Positions 1 to 10,176 are shown, counted from the stretch's first letter. The stretch: 64,000 bases of DNA from an uncultured Alphaproteobacteria bacterium (GCA_943787445.1 CALSML010000009.1:1-64000); one strand, 5' to 3'. Notes: generated by a model from the letters alone, not told the origin. Numbers and translations: made by a program.

Positions 1-94
1 CTCCGCCAAAGAGCGGAACGTCGACATGCAGACGGTTTAGAATATCTTCACTCTCAAAACCGTGAATCATGATGTCATCATTGTTGTTCGTCAT
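1..94 (-). CDS. Hypothetical protein, N-terminal fragment at the window edge
   Basis: The first 31 codons of a minus-strand gene that runs off the left edge. The ATG at 94-92 is preceded by an AAGGA ribosome binding site at suitable spacing, which supports a real start. The peptide begins MTNNNDDIMIHGFESED and has no signal peptide. I do not recognise the family from so short a stretch. It is divergent from the oxygenase gene that starts at 434. Confidence 0.5.
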   Translation of the reverse strand, partial: MTNNNDDIMIHGFESEDILNRLHVDVPLFGG

Positions 95-433
95 CGTCTT
101 ATCCTTCGCGTCCTTTCGACCGGATCGGTCTGCAAAATGTGACTCAAAATCTGCGTTTGAATCTCAATTTGCGTACTTCGATATCGTTACTCCCGCCGAA
201 TTCCCGCTTTCCTCAAGGTTCTATGTTTCCACAAGCCTTTGATTCAAATATAACAAAATCAGGTTTCGATACTTTTGTCTCAAAATACGAGATAAAATCA
301 GCCATGAGACGTCAGTACCTTTACAACCTATTAAAGCAATAGTTGTGCCGAATTGGGCCGTTTCCCGGGTTTGACAGCCGGGCGGGTCCCACAGCATCCT
401 CACCTGCGTCCCAAAAAGAAGAACAATGGCCTC
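95..433. other. AT-rich intergenic region between divergent genes
   Basis: About 340 bases clearly richer in A and T than the surrounding genes. It should hold promoters for both divergent neighbours. A plus-strand open frame at 139-342 has no convincing ribosome binding site and no recognisable protein character, so I treat it as non-coding. No strong hairpin or tRNA was seen. Confidence 0.5.
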
Positions 434-1449
434 ATGACAGCCCAGACCGAGCAACACCCAGCGACAGAGATTCCCGTCCTTGATATGAGCCCTTATCTGG
501 CCGGAGAACCCGGCGCGCTGGAGGAGATCGCCGCACAACTGCGCCACGCTCAGGAAAATGTGGGCTTCTACTTCATCGTCAATCACGGGGTGTCAAAACC
601 GCTGATCTCCGGGGCCTATGACGCCCTGCGCCAGTTCTTCGCGCTGCCCGACGATGAAAAACGGAAAATCCGGCTCAATCCCCAGCGGACCGGCTATGTG
701 CCGTCAAAATCCTCGGTCTATGTCACATCCAACGTCAACGAGAACACCAAGCCCGATCTGAACGAAGTCCTGATCTATGTTCGCGACAGACCGGCCGATC
801 ATCCCGCATTCACTGCGCAGCGGAGCTTCCATGGTCCCAACCAATGGCCCGATGACGCAACGGTGCCGGGATTTCGCACCGCCTGACCGACTACTACGCC
901 GCGATCGAAGCCCTGGGATACAAGATGCTCGCGGTCTATGCCCGCGCGCTGGACCTGCCCGCGGACTATTTCGACAGGTTCTTCGAAGATCCCATGTGGA
1001 CAACCCGCAACGCTTTCTATCCGGGATCCGTCTTGGCGGAAGAGAACCAGTTCGGCATCTCGCCGCATCGCGACCACGGGTTCATCACCTTCCTTCCGCT
1101 GTCCGATGAACCCGGGCTGCAGATACAGACTCCCGCTGGCGAATGGATTGCAGCAGAACAGGTGAAAGACGCCATCATCGTCAACACCGGCGAGTTCATG
1201 AACCGATGGACGAATGGCCGGTTTATCGCCACACCTCACCGGGTCATCCCGCCCCGCAACGACCGCTATTCGATCGCCCTGTTCTTCAATCCGACCTGGG
1301 ACACCGAAGCGATTCCGCTGGAGACCTGCGTCAGCGCGGACAATCCGGCGCAATTCGACCCCATCAATATCCACGATTATCTGGACTGGTACATCAATCA
1401 GAACTTCAACAAGGATGGCGGTGGCCAACAGGGGAGCAACATCGCATAA
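434..1449 (+). CDS. 2-oxoglutarate/Fe(II)-dependent oxygenase, isopenicillin N synthase family (frameshifted)
   Basis: Non-haem iron oxygenase of the isopenicillin N synthase-like family, about 338 residues when repaired. The N-terminal DIOX_N part is seen as IPVLDMSPYL and GFYFIVNHGV. The catalytic half has the iron-binding HRD motif (SPHRDHGF), the distal His in TPHRVIPP, and the 2-oxoglutarate-binding Arg-x-Ser in DRYSIALFF. The frame breaks near base 880, after PGFRT. One missing base, probably a C, restores the continuation LTDYYAAIEALGY. The ATG at 434 follows an AAGAAG site. The substrate is unknown. The shift may be a sequence error. Downstream, 124 bases away, lies the PDZ protein. 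Confidence 0.8.
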
Positions 1450-1573
1450 ATGTACCGGTCAGGTCCTGCACAGACTCACCGAAGCTTCCGGGGACTTGAC
1501 CATCACTGCACAGGCGCACTACCTCCATGGGTCGGAGCCTGAACAACGAATCACCGGAACCGGAGCAAAGCGC

Positions 1574-2552
1574 GTGACAGAACCGCATCCTTGGAACCTG
1601 AGCCTGGGGCGTCACCCCAACCCTGACGAAGTCACCTTCGATCTCGAGCAAGTCCTGTCATCCGTCGTCTCGCTGCGGTCGAGCGTCGCCGACGACGCCT
1701 TCACCGCCCCCCATTCTGGGAACCGAACGGGAGGGCCAGGGCGTCGTCATCAGCGAAGACGGTCTGGTGCTGACCATCGGCTATCTGGTTACCGAGGCCG
1801 AAGATGTCTGGCTGGTTGGCAACAACGGTGTCGCGCGTGCTGCCCATGTTGTCGGATATGATCAGGAAACCGGTTTCGGGCTGGTGCAGTCCCTCGGCGC
1901 ACTCGACCTGCCCCATCTCGAATTCTCCGATTCCGACCCCATCACGGCCGGTGACTCGTTGATCGTTGCCGGACAGGGCGGGCGCGAAGCCGCCATCAAC
2001 ACCAAGGTGATTTCCGTGCGCGAATTCGCCGGATCCTGGGAATACGTTCTCGACAGCGCGATCTTCACCGTGCCGGCCCATCCGCGCTGGAGCGGTGCCG
2101 CCGTGATCGACTGGTCGGGTCGCCTTGCCGGGATCGGGTCGCTCTATATCCAGCAGGCCGCCGGTGACGATGATGAAATCGACGGCAACATGATCGTGCC
2201 GATCAATCTGATCAAACCGATCCTGTCCGATCTTGTCGAACGCGGTGCGCGCAAACAGCCGCCCCGCCCCTGGCTGGGCATGACCACGGCTGAGGCCGAA
2301 GAGCATCTGGTCGTGGCCGGCATCGCCGAAGGCGGCCCGGCCATGCGGGCCGGTGTCGAACCGGGCGACATGGTTCTGGGCATCGACGGCGAGCGCATCA
2401 CCGGCCTGTCCAAACTGTTCCGGACAATCTGGTCACTGGGAGACGCCGGGGTTTCGGTGCCCCTGATGCTGCATCGCGACAGTCAGGTGATTTCGGTCAC
2501 TGTCGAAAGCGCAGCCCGCGGAGACTTCCTGAAAAAGCCCCGGTTCAACTAG
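1574..2552 (+). CDS. Trypsin-fold (HtrA-like) protein with PDZ domain, probably without protease activity (frameshifted)
   Basis: About 325 residues when repaired. The GTG at 1574 has GGAGC just upstream. Residues about 20-200 form a trypsin-like domain and about 230-310 a PDZ domain (AGIAEGGPAMRAGVEPGD). The motifs aligned with the HtrA triad are changed: the usual NNHVV reads IGYLV (no His), the TDLAL Asp region reads TGFGLV (no Asp), and only a WSGA serine remains. I infer a regulatory or binding role instead of proteolysis. The frame breaks in a run of six C at 1707-1712, and five C would give an uninterrupted TAPILGTE. No signal peptide was noticed. Confidence 0.75.
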
Positions 2553-2559
2553 AACCACC

Positions 2560-3591
2560 TCAATTCGGAGCGATGATCTCGAAGGCGAACACGGTCGGTG
2601 CGTTCAGGTCGATCCGGATCCGCACCGCCTGAATATCAGCCGCCCCGGGAACCTCCACACGAAACACATTCGTCAGCACGTTGCCATGAGAGCCATGGAA
2701 CGGTGTGTCGACCGTATATTCGTGGCCATCGCCATGAATCACGAGAACCGGTCCGCCAAACCGCATCGCGCCCTCGGAAATTGCCGCCAGCGTGTCGCGA
2801 AATCCACCGCCGACCCCATAGGTGAGGAACGGGTCACCGTGGATGGCCAGATCAACCGCCGCCGCATCCGTACGCCGGACGCGTGCAAAACCGTCAGCAA
2901 TTCAGGAAATATTCACTGCATTGCGTATTTCATATTCGGCCACCGCAGATGGCACGGCGGGCGCCAGCCCGTTGTTCGATCCGACAACATGAGCGGTCAC
3001 GAAGTGAACCCCGTTCTGCACCCAGCGCATATTCTCGATCAGCCCGGCAGGCGCATCCTCCTCCATGGACTGCTGCACCACCGCAATCGGTCCCTGGCTC
3101 AGGCTCATGCCATCGACAAAAAAGATCTCGCGCAACAATGCAAGGCGTTCGAGGGGGTCGTAGCCACCGGCGGACTTGCGATGACAATCGGTCCACTCAT
3201 TATCCCCGGGGATATAGATCAGCGGGCCGGCGATGGTGTCGAAATAGTCGCGCTGGCGATGGAACAGCGCATCGGTGCAGGGCGAGCCGCCGCCCTTGAT
3301 GTCGCCCACATGTATCGTCACGTCATGAGGGGTGGCGTTGATCGTTTCCAGCAACGCCTCAAAGGCCGGAATGTCCTGTGCCCGATAGGGCATGTCCCCC
3401 AGCGCCACCAGCGTGATCGGCGCAAATTCCGGCCCTGCCTCGCGGCTTTCGGTCATGCCACCGGCGCGGGCTGATAGCGCCAAACCTGACGCCAGCATTG
3501 AAAGTTTCAGACGACGGGCAATCGGATGCAACGGACGGACCTTGGGCGGGTTGATCTTCGTGCTGACAAGTCTAAGCGACCTTGGCATCAA
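2560..3591 (-). CDS. Calcineurin-like metallophosphoesterase, interrupted by an in-frame TGA
   Basis: A 343-codon frame on the minus strand. A basic N-terminus with a hydrophobic stretch (about residues 30-42) suggests export. Metal-binding motifs of the metallophosphoesterase fold follow: ALGDMPY, HVGDIKGGG and PGDNEW, with a later HGD. A TGA at 2904-2902 interrupts the frame. Reading continues in the same frame as IADGFARVRRTDAAAV and AIHGDPFLTYG to the stop at 2560. Related proteins appear to carry Trp at this point, so TGG to TGA is the simplest explanation. It is a nonsense mutation or a base-call error. Divergent from aapJ. Confidence 0.7.
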
Positions 3592-3786
3592 GGTCTTGAT
3601 CCCGGCATGGATTTTTCTGATCCGGCGGCCTGATCATGACCAACTATCGGACTATTCGGACTGATTAGTTTTTTTGATATGTCTGTTGTCTGCATCCGTC
3701 CGGACAGGGCAGTATCTATGCAACGAATAAGAAAAAACGCGAGAATCTGGGGAAACCCTCACGAACTCACTCAAGGGAGACTTTAA

Positions 3787-4818
3787 ATGAAGATCAAAGC
3801 ACTTTCGGGGATTGCGGCTGTCGCCAGTGTCCTCGCCATCAGCGGCGTTACGGCGCCTGCGCATGCCGCCACACTCGACGATGTTCGCGCTGCCGGCGAA
3901 CTCAAATGCGGCATCAACACCGGCCTTCCCGGTTTTGCCTTCACCGATGACAAGGGCAACTGGACCGGCTTTGACGTCGCATATTGCCGCGCACTGGCCG
4001 GTGCCGTCCTCGGCGATCCGAACAAGGTCAAATGGGTCAACCTGACCGGCAAGAACCGCTTTCCGGCACTGACCTCGGGCGAAATTGACGTCCTGTCGCG
4101 TAACACGACCTGGACCCTGTCCCGCGACGTGGACCTTGGTTTCACCTTTGTCGGCGTCAACTACTATGACGGTCAGGGCTTCATCGGCCGCACCGCATTG
4201 GGCGCCAAAAGCCTCAAGGAGCTTGATGGCGCATCGATCTGCATTCAGACCGGCACGACCACCCAGCTGAACCTCGCAGATTTCTTCCGGGTCAACGGCA
4301 TCTCCTATGAGCCGGTTCCGATCGAGACCAACGAAGAAGCCCGCAAGGCCTATGAAGCCGAGCGTTGTGATGCCTATACGACTGACGCGTCGGGCCTGGC
4401 CGCAACACGTTCGACCTTCCCGGACCCCAAGGCACACATGATCTTCCCGGAGATCATTTCGAAAGAGCCGCTCGGACCTCTGGTCCGTCAGGGTGATGAT
4501 GAGTGGGCCGATGTGGCGCGCTGGACCCTGAATGCGCTGATCAATGCCGAAGAGTTCGGCATCACGGCGGCCAATGTCGAAGAACTGGCCAAGGGCACGG
4601 ACAATCCGGAAATCAACCGGATGCTCGGTTCCGAAGGTTCACTTGGCGAAATGCTGGGTCTGTCCAAGGACTGGGCCGTGCACGCCATCAAGGCCGAAGG
4701 CAACTACAGCGAAATTTTCGAGCGTTATCTCGGAAAGAACACCTCACTCGCTCTTGACCGTGGGCTCAATGCCCTCTGGAGCGACGGCGGCATCCTCTAC
4801 GCCCCGCCGATGCGATAG
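3787..4818 (+). CDS. aapJ: General L-amino-acid ABC transporter, periplasmic binding protein AapJ/BztA
   Basis: Periplasmic solute-binding protein (343 residues, family 3) that delivers amino acids to the AapQMP membrane complex. It has a Sec signal peptide cleaved near PAHAATLDD (about residue 27). The mature part begins with the typical VRAAGELKCGINTGLPGF and contains GKNRFPALTSGEIDVLSRNTTWT-type family features. The neighbours are aapQ, aapM and aapP in the usual order, which makes the assignment firm. A 12-bp hairpin follows the stop and probably lets this gene be expressed above the permeases. Family knowledge says broad specificity for Glu, Gln, Asp, Asn and others; the exact range here is not visible. 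Confidence 0.93.
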   Translation: MKIKALSGIAAVASVLAISGVTAPAHAATLDDVRAAGELKCGINTGLPGFAFTDDKGNWTGFDVAYCRALAGAVLGDPNKVKWVNLTGKNRFPALTSGEIDVLSRNTTWTLSRDVDLGFTFVGVNYYDGQGFIGRTALGAKSLKELDGASICIQTGTTTQLNLADFFRVNGISYEPVPIETNEEARKAYEAERCDAYTTDASGLAATRSTFPDPKAHMIFPEIISKEPLGPLVRQGDDEWADVARWTLNALINAEEFGITAANVEELAKGTDNPEINRMLGSEGSLGEMLGLSKDWAVHAIKAEGNYSEIFERYLGKNTSLALDRGLNALWSDGGILYAPPMR

Positions 4819-4827
4819 GCAGCGCTT

Positions 4828-4855
4828 GAAGGCTCGCGGGAAACCGCGGGCCTTC
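4828..4855 (+). terminator. Hairpin between aapJ and aapQ, probable attenuator
   Basis: A nearly perfect 12-bp stem (4828-4839 with 4844-4855, one T-G pair) closed by a GAAA tetraloop, followed by TTCGTTCT. It sits 10 bases after the aapJ stop. Such hairpins after a binding-protein gene usually reduce read-through into the permeases and stabilise the upstream mRNA. The following T-run is weak, so it is likely partial. Confidence 0.6.
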
Positions 4856-4889
4856 TTCGTTCTGCTCTCCAGCATCCGGACCCAAATCC

Positions 4890-6077
4890 GTGCCCCAGAC
4901 AACACGAACCAACGACGATTGGTTTCAGTTCCGACGCATCCTCACGGATGAACGGAGCCGTGGAATCGTCATTCAGGTTCTGGTTGTTCTGGCGATTGTC
5001 GCATTTATCGCGTTCATCACACGCAATACGCTGATCAACCTTGAACGATCCGGCCTCACGACCGGCTTCGGATTCCTGGCCGACCCGGCCTTCTTCGACA
5101 TCAATCAGCCGCTGATCGAATACAACTCGCAATCCAGCTTCGCGCGCGCTCTGCTGGTCGGATTGCTCAACACACTCCTCGTTTCCATACTCGGCATCAT
5201 TGGGGCCACGATCCTCGGGTTCATTGCCGGCGTACTGCGCCTGTCCAAGAACTGGCTCATCAGTCGCCTTGTGACGGCCTATGTCGAATTCACCCGCAAC
5301 GTTCCCGTTCTGCTGCAGATCCTCTTCTGGTGGGCCCTGCTCACCGGACTGCCAAAGGTTCGTGACAGCGTCTCCATCGCCGACACTGCCTTCCTGAACA
5401 ATCGCGGCCTGCGCGTACCCGGACCAATCACCGAACCGGGATTTATGTGGGTGTTGATTGCCCTCGCTATTGGCATTGCCGCCGCGGTCGTGATCGCCCG
5501 CTGGGCGCGCAAACGTCAGGACCTGACCGGTCAGACCTTTCCATCCGGCCTGACCGGGCTGGGCCTCATCGTCGCGTTCCCGGTTCTCGTGCATCTGGCT
5601 CTCGGCCAGCCGCTCGACTGGGAGATTCCCGAGCGCACCCGATTCAACTTCCGCGGTGGAATCAACATCACGCCCGAGCTGATCGCGCTCTGGCTCGCGC
5701 TGACAACCTATACCGGCGCCTTCATTTCCGAAATCGTCCGCGCCGGTATCCTGTCAGTCAGCCGCGGCCAGTCCGAAGCCGCCTTCGCGCTGGGCCTGCG
5801 GCCGAACCTGACGATGCGCAAGATCATCCTGCCTCAGGCCCTGCGGGTGATCATTCCGCCCCTGACAAGTCAGTATCTCAACCTGACGAAGAACTCCTCA
5901 CTGGCGATCGTGATCGGATTTCAGGATCTGGTGTCGATCGGTGGCTCCATTCTCAATCAATCCGGTCATTCACTGGAAATCGTGGCGATCTGGATGGCGA
6001 TCTATCTATCCCTCAGCCTCGCCACCTCGGCCTATATGAACTGGTATAACAAGCGCATCGCGCTCGTGGAGCGCTAG
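4890..6077 (+). CDS. aapQ: General L-amino-acid ABC transporter permease AapQ/BztB
   Basis: Inner-membrane permease of 395 residues, starting with GTG at 4890. The first membrane segment is near residues 30-45, followed by the His/Glu/Gln/Arg/opine-type permease region and several later segments. The cytoplasmic EAA loop that contacts the ATPase is visible as QSEAAFALGLRP (about residue 295). The length and the long insertion between early membrane segments are typical for AapQ as opposed to simpler GltK-type permeases. Only 3 bases separate it from aapM, so the two are translated together. Confidence 0.92.
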   Translation: MPQTTRTNDDWFQFRRILTDERSRGIVIQVLVVLAIVAFIAFITRNTLINLERSGLTTGFGFLADPAFFDINQPLIEYNSQSSFARALLVGLLNTLLVSILGIIGATILGFIAGVLRLSKNWLISRLVTAYVEFTRNVPVLLQILFWWALLTGLPKVRDSVSIADTAFLNNRGLRVPGPITEPGFMWVLIALAIGIAAAVVIARWARKRQDLTGQTFPSGLTGLGLIVAFPVLVHLALGQPLDWEIPERTRFNFRGGINITPELIALWLALTTYTGAFISEIVRAGILSVSRGQSEAAFALGLRPNLTMRKIILPQALRVIIPPLTSQYLNLTKNSSLAIVIGFQDLVSIGGSILNQSGHSLEIVAIWMAIYLSLSLATSAYMNWYNKRIALVER

Positions 6078-6080
6078 AGC

Positions 6081-7190
6081 ATGACCCACGAGCCCTTCCA
6101 CCGCACACATGACGATATGCTTAGCGAGCGCCCTGCGCCACTCGCAACCGTCGGCGTTTTGGGCTGGATGCGTGCCAACCTGTTTTCGTCTCTGGCCAAC
6201 ACGGCCCTGACGATTCTGGCGATCTACCTTCTGTGGATATCGGTGCCGCCCTTCCTGCAATGGGCCATTTTCGACGGGCAGTTGTACGGCGAAGACCGAT
6301 TTTCGTGCACCGGAGACGGCGCCTGCTGGGCCTGGCTGGATCAGCGGATTGGCCAGTTCTTGTACGGTTTCTACCCGTCAGAAGAGACCTGGCGTATCGA
6401 CCTCGCATTGGTCTTGCTGTTCCCCGCACTCGCCCCATGGCTGATGGAGAACGTCCCGGGCAAGCGATACATGCGCTGGTTCTCGGTCGCCTATCCGTTT
6501 ATCGCCACCTTCCTGCTGGTTGGCGGATTTGGCCTCACCGAAGTGTCCACCGACGATCTGGGCGGCTTCAGCCTCAATCTTGTGGTCGGCCTGTCCGGGA
6601 TCGTGCTCTCCCTCCCCGTCGGCATCCTGCTGGCGCTGGGACGGCAATCGCGCTTGCCCCTTATCCGGTGGTTTTCGGTGATCTTCATCGAAGTCGTACG
6701 CGGTGTGCCGCTGATCACCCTGCTCTTCGTCTCCAACATCATTCTGCCGATCTTCCTGCCGGCAGATGTCGCACTGAATTCCGTGGTTCGTGTGATCGTG
6801 ATGATCACAGCCTTTGCCTCCGCCTATATGGCCGAAGTGATCCGTGGCGGTCTGCAGGCAATCCCCAAGGGCCAGTACGAGGCCGCGCAGGCCATGGGGC
6901 TGGGCTACTGGCAATCGATGCGCCTGATTATCCTGCCCCAGGCACTCAAGATTTCGATCCCGGGCATCGTCAACACCTTCATCGGGCTGTTCAAGGACAC
7001 GACACTTGTGATCGTGATCGGCCTGTTCGACATTCTGGGCATTGCCCGCGCGATGGTTTCCAACCCCGACTGGCTGGGGCTCTCATCCGAGACCTATGTG
7101 TTTGTCTCTTTGTTCTTCTTCGTTGTTTGCTACGCCATGTCTCGCTATTCGATGAGCCTGGAGCGCAAACTCGACACCGACCAACGCTGA
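6081..7190 (+). CDS. aapM: General L-amino-acid ABC transporter permease AapM/BztC
   Basis: Second inner-membrane permease of the amino-acid importer, 369 residues. It pairs with AapQ to form the channel. The EAA loop is visible as QYEAAQAMGLGY (about residue 263) followed by LPQALKISIPGI. The N-terminal 150 residues carry the membrane segments and a periplasmic loop with two Cys (SCTGDGAC) typical of this subfamily. It starts 3 bases after aapQ and is followed by aapP after 12 bases with a GGAGG-like site. Confidence 0.92.
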   Translation: MTHEPFHRTHDDMLSERPAPLATVGVLGWMRANLFSSLANTALTILAIYLLWISVPPFLQWAIFDGQLYGEDRFSCTGDGACWAWLDQRIGQFLYGFYPSEETWRIDLALVLLFPALAPWLMENVPGKRYMRWFSVAYPFIATFLLVGGFGLTEVSTDDLGGFSLNLVVGLSGIVLSLPVGILLALGRQSRLPLIRWFSVIFIEVVRGVPLITLLFVSNIILPIFLPADVALNSVVRVIVMITAFASAYMAEVIRGGLQAIPKGQYEAAQAMGLGYWQSMRLIILPQALKISIPGIVNTFIGLFKDTTLVIVIGLFDILGIARAMVSNPDWLGLSSETYVFVSLFFFVVCYAMSRYSMSLERKLDTDQR

Positions 7191-7202
7191 CCGGAGGACC
7201 AG

Positions 7203-7967
7203 ATGTCCGCAACCGAACAAGCTGCCAACAACGCCCCCGTGATCGAAATCGACGGGCTGAACAAATGGTACGGCGCGTTTCACGTGCTGCGCGATATCAA
7301 TCTTTCGGTCGATCAAAGCGAGCGGATCGTTATCTGTGGCCCTTCGGGCAGTGGCAAATCGACCCTGATCCGCTGCATCAACCGCCTAGAGGAACATCAG
7401 GAAGGCCGCATTGTCGTGGACGGTACGCGGCTCACCAATGATCTGAAGAACATCGACGCCGTACGGCGCGAAGTTGGCATGGTGTTCCAGTCCTTCAACC
7501 TGTTCCCGCATCTGACCGTGCTCGAAAACTGCACACTGGCCCCGATCTGGGTGCGCAAAACCCCCAAGGCCGAGGCCGAAGCCATTGCCATGGAATATCT
7601 GGAACGGGTGAAGATTCCCGAGCAGGCCGGCAAGTTCCCCGGGCAGTTGTCCGGCGGTCAGCAGCAGCGCGTGGCGATTGCGCGCTCGCTTTGCATGCGA
7701 CCCAAGATCATGCTCTTCGATGAGCCGACCTCGGCACTTGATCCGGAAATGATCAAGGAAGTCCTAGATGTTATGGTCGATCTGGCCGACACCGGCATGA
7801 CCATGCTGGTGGTAACCCATGAAATGGGCTTCGCGTCGCAGGTCGCCGACCGGGTGATCTTCATGGATGAGGGTCAGATTGTGGAACAGAACACGCCGGA
7901 CGAGTTCTTTAATAATCCACAGTCTGAACGCACCAAGCTGTTTCTCAGCCAGATCCTCAGCCACTGA
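7203..7967 (+). CDS. aapP: General L-amino-acid ABC transporter ATP-binding protein AapP/BztD
   Basis: ATPase of 254 residues that powers the Aap importer. Walker A is GPSGSGKST, the signature is [13 protein letters not shown] and Walker B is [13 protein letters not shown], with the switch His in VTHEMGF. The ATG at 7203 follows CCGGAGGACCAG, a strong ribosome binding site. It ends the aap operon; the next gene, an AEC carrier, begins 44 bases later and may be co-transcribed. Confidence 0.94.
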   Translation: MSATEQAANNAPVIEIDGLNKWYGAFHVLRDINLSVDQSERIVICGPSGSGKSTLIRCINRLEEHQEGRIVVDGTRLTNDLKNIDAVRREVGMVFQSFNLFPHLTVLENCTLAPIWVRKTPKAEAEAIAMEYLERVKIPEQAGKFPGQLSGGQQQRVAIARSLCMRPKIMLFDEPTSALDPEMIKEVLDVMVDLADTGMTMLVVTHEMGFASQVADRVIFMDEGQIVEQNTPDEFFNNPQSERTKLFLSQILSH

Positions 7968-8011
7968 CCCTCTGACGGGATCAGCCCGGCGCGCGGTCCT
8001 CGGAACCTCTC

Positions 8012-8938
8012 ATGCTCCAACCCTTTCTGGCGCTCGCGCCGATCTTCCTCGTCATTGCCATTGGCTGGGCCGCGAAGTCTTTCTGGCTGCGCGAGGATGG
8101 ATTGTGGCGACCGATCGAACAGCTGGCCTATTACCTGCTGATCCCGGCCTTTGTCGTTCACGATCTCTACAACGCCGATCTCGCCTCGCTGCCGTTCTCG
8201 CGAATGGTGATCGCGCTGCTCGGTGCCGTGCTAATCGTTGCCGCCCTGCTGATCGCCCTGCGGCCCTTCCTGTCGCGTTTTCTGGTTCAGGGTGACGCGG
8301 GATTCACCTCGGTGTTCCAGGGTTCCACGCGGGCAAATTTCTTCATCACTCTGGCCGCGGCGCCGGTATTGCTCCCCGCCGATGGCGCGGCGCTGGCGAT
8401 CATCGCCGTCGCCTTCTTCACCGTTCTGGTCAACGTTCTCAGCGTTCTGGTTCTGGCCCGCTGGGGGACACAGGGCGAAGCCGATCTGGGGCAACTCGCC
8501 CGCAAGCTCATAACCAATCCGTTCATTCTGGCCGCCGCCGCTGGGCTGCTGCTCAGCGTGAGCGATATCGCCATTCCCCGGGTGATCGATTCCACCGTCG
8601 GCCTGCTGGCGGGCGCCGGCGTGCCCGTGGCCCTGCTGACCGCAGGCGCAGGCCTGCGACTGGCCTCCATCGGTGTACATCTTCCCGGCATGCTGGCCGC
8701 GAGCCTCGCCAAACTGGTTCTCATGCCGGTCATCGCGGTTGGGCTGGGCCTGCTGCTGGGTCTGGAAGCCTCAATCCTAGCCCTGCTGGTGCTCTTTCAC
8801 AGCCAGCCGACGGCGACCACATCCTATGTGCTGGCGCGCCAGATGGGCGGCGACCATGAACTCATGGCCGCAACTCTCACCTGTCAGACCCTAATCGCCA
8901 TACTGACGGTTCCCGCGATGCTCGCCTTTTTCGCATAA
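8012..8938 (+). CDS. AEC-family (auxin efflux carrier type) transporter
   Basis: Integral membrane protein of 308 residues with about ten hydrophobic segments and the AEC fold. It begins with a membrane helix at residues 5-22 and has a central polar region before the second half of the repeat (NPFILAAAAGLLLSVSDI). Bacterial members carry malonate, malate or other small organic acids. Nothing in the sequence fixes the substrate. Its position right after aapP suggests it could move a metabolite of imported amino acids, which is only inference. Confidence 0.8.
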   Translation: MLQPFLALAPIFLVIAIGWAAKSFWLREDGLWRPIEQLAYYLLIPAFVVHDLYNADLASLPFSRMVIALLGAVLIVAALLIALRPFLSRFLVQGDAGFTSVFQGSTRANFFITLAAAPVLLPADGAALAIIAVAFFTVLVNVLSVLVLARWGTQGEADLGQLARKLITNPFILAAAAGLLLSVSDIAIPRVIDSTVGLLAGAGVPVALLTAGAGLRLASIGVHLPGMLAASLAKLVLMPVIAVGLGLLLGLEASILALLVLFHSQPTATTSYVLARQMGGDHELMAATLTCQTLIAILTVPAMLAFFA

Positions 8939-9007
8939 GGACGTTTGGCCGATTGGCCGTGCCCCAGTAAACTGACCCGCGCGACGACCAACAGCGGGGA
9001 CAGCCAC

Positions 9008-9451
9008 ATGAATATCGAAACCATTGACCATATCGGCATCCGTGTCGCTGATTTGGATAGGGCCATGACGTTCTACGAGTTGTTCGGCTTTAAGGTCATC
9101 CACAAGGCCGACAATGACCCGGTGGCGGTGGTGAAGAACGATGAGGGGGTCGAACTCAATCTTGTTTTCAACGCCAATGACGACAATGGCGGTGACAATA
9201 TCCTGATGGATATCCCGACCAAGTACGCCGGTTTCACCCATGTCGCATTCCGGGTGAACTCAGTGCTGGAAACCGTGAACATCCTGAATGCCAATGGCAT
9301 CGCGATCACGCAGGGGCCGGTCAAATTCGGACGTGAGGGCCATGTCTCCGTCTTTGTGCGGGACCCCGATCGCAACACGCTGGAATTCCGCGGCCGGGAG
9401 GAAGACCTTTCTTCGATTGGCGGCGTTGAAACCTACGAAAACGAGAACTGA
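9008..9451 (+). CDS. VOC-superfamily protein (glyoxalase/extradiol dioxygenase-like)
   Basis: 147 residues in two beta-alpha-beta-beta-beta modules. The first starts at IDHIGIRVADLDRAMTFYE. A likely metal His lies in the first module (His8), a second in GFTHVAFRV and a Glu in NTLEFRG, the usual VOC metal-binding pattern. The ATG at 9008 follows GGGGACAGCC. It lies 32 bases before the cyclase-family gene, apparently in one operon. Together they converge on the box island, so a role in aromatic or lactone chemistry is plausible but unproven. Confidence 0.75.
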   Translation: MNIETIDHIGIRVADLDRAMTFYELFGFKVIHKADNDPVAVVKNDEGVELNLVFNANDDNGGDNILMDIPTKYAGFTHVAFRVNSVLETVNILNANGIAITQGPVKFGREGHVSVFVRDPDRNTLEFRGREEDLSSIGGVETYENEN

Positions 9452-9483
9452 TTCAAACCCAAAAGTATATGAGGACACACACC

Positions 9484-10176
9484 ATGCAGTTGATCGATCT
9501 GAGCGGCGAAATTTTTCACAAATGCCCGACCCTGCCCAACCATCCACCGGCTGTGCTGACAGAGTGGAACACCCATGACACCTTCCGCGAGGCCGACGGG
9601 ATCAAGTTCTCCATTGCTTCCATGTACATGTCATTCGGCGAACACACCGGCAGCCATGTCGATGCGCCGGTGCATTTCGATGCAGACCCCAACGCGCTCT
9701 CGGTTGACCAGATGCCGCTCGAGGATTTCTACACCGAAGCCGTGTGCCTCGACCTCTCCCATATCGAACTGAAAAGCCAGATCAGTGTCGAACAGCTCGA
9801 AGCCGCCGAAAAAGCTGCCGGTGTCGAGATCAAACGGCGTGACACGGTCCTGCTCTACATGGCTCATTATGACCGAACCTTCGGCACGCCAGCTTTCATG
9901 ACCGATTTCCCGGGCCTGACCAAAGAATCCGCCGAATGGCTCGGCGCGAAAGGCATCGTGATGTTCGGGGTCGAGGCCGCCAGCCCGGGACGTCCCGGCA
10001 AGGACAATTTTGAAGTGCATCTGGTCTGCCGGGATATGGGCTTCACCCATATGGAAGGCCTGGCCAATCTGGATCAGGTGGTCGGCAAAGGCCGCTTCCG
10101 GTTTATCGGGTTTCCGCTGAAGATCCGCGGCGGCACGGGCAGTCCGATCCGCCCGGTCGCCGTCCTCGACGAATAG
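9484..10176 (+). CDS. Cyclase-family metal hydrolase (kynurenine formamidase-like)
   Basis: 230 residues. It carries the metal-binding motif HTGSHVDAPVHF (about residues 57-68), characteristic of the cyclase/KynB family, which hydrolyses amides, lactones or isatin-type rings. The ATG at 9484 is preferred over the in-frame ATG at 9469 because an AGGA site lies 9 bases before it. The gene ends 3 bases before the convergent SDR gene. Members are common in aromatic-catabolism clusters. The substrate cannot be read from the sequence. Confidence 0.78.
   Translation: MQLIDLSGEIFHKCPTLPNHPPAVLTEWNTHDTFREADGIKFSIASMYMSFGEHTGSHVDAPVHFDADPNALSVDQMPLEDFYTEAVCLDLSHIELKSQISVEQLEAAEKAAGVEIKRRDTVLLYMAHYDRTFGTPAFMTDFPGLTKESAEWLGAKGIVMFGVEAASPGRPGKDNFEVHLVCRDMGFTHMEGLANLDQVVGKGRFRFIGFPLKIRGGTGSPIRPVAVLDE

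Noticed and set aside
139-342. Plus-strand open frame of 67 codons in the left intergenic region
   Set aside because: No good ribosome binding site, no recognisable protein features, and the region is AT-rich like a promoter area.
3652-4437. Minus-strand open frame over aapJ
   Set aside because: Antisense to a firmly identified binding-protein gene with correct signal peptide and operon context.
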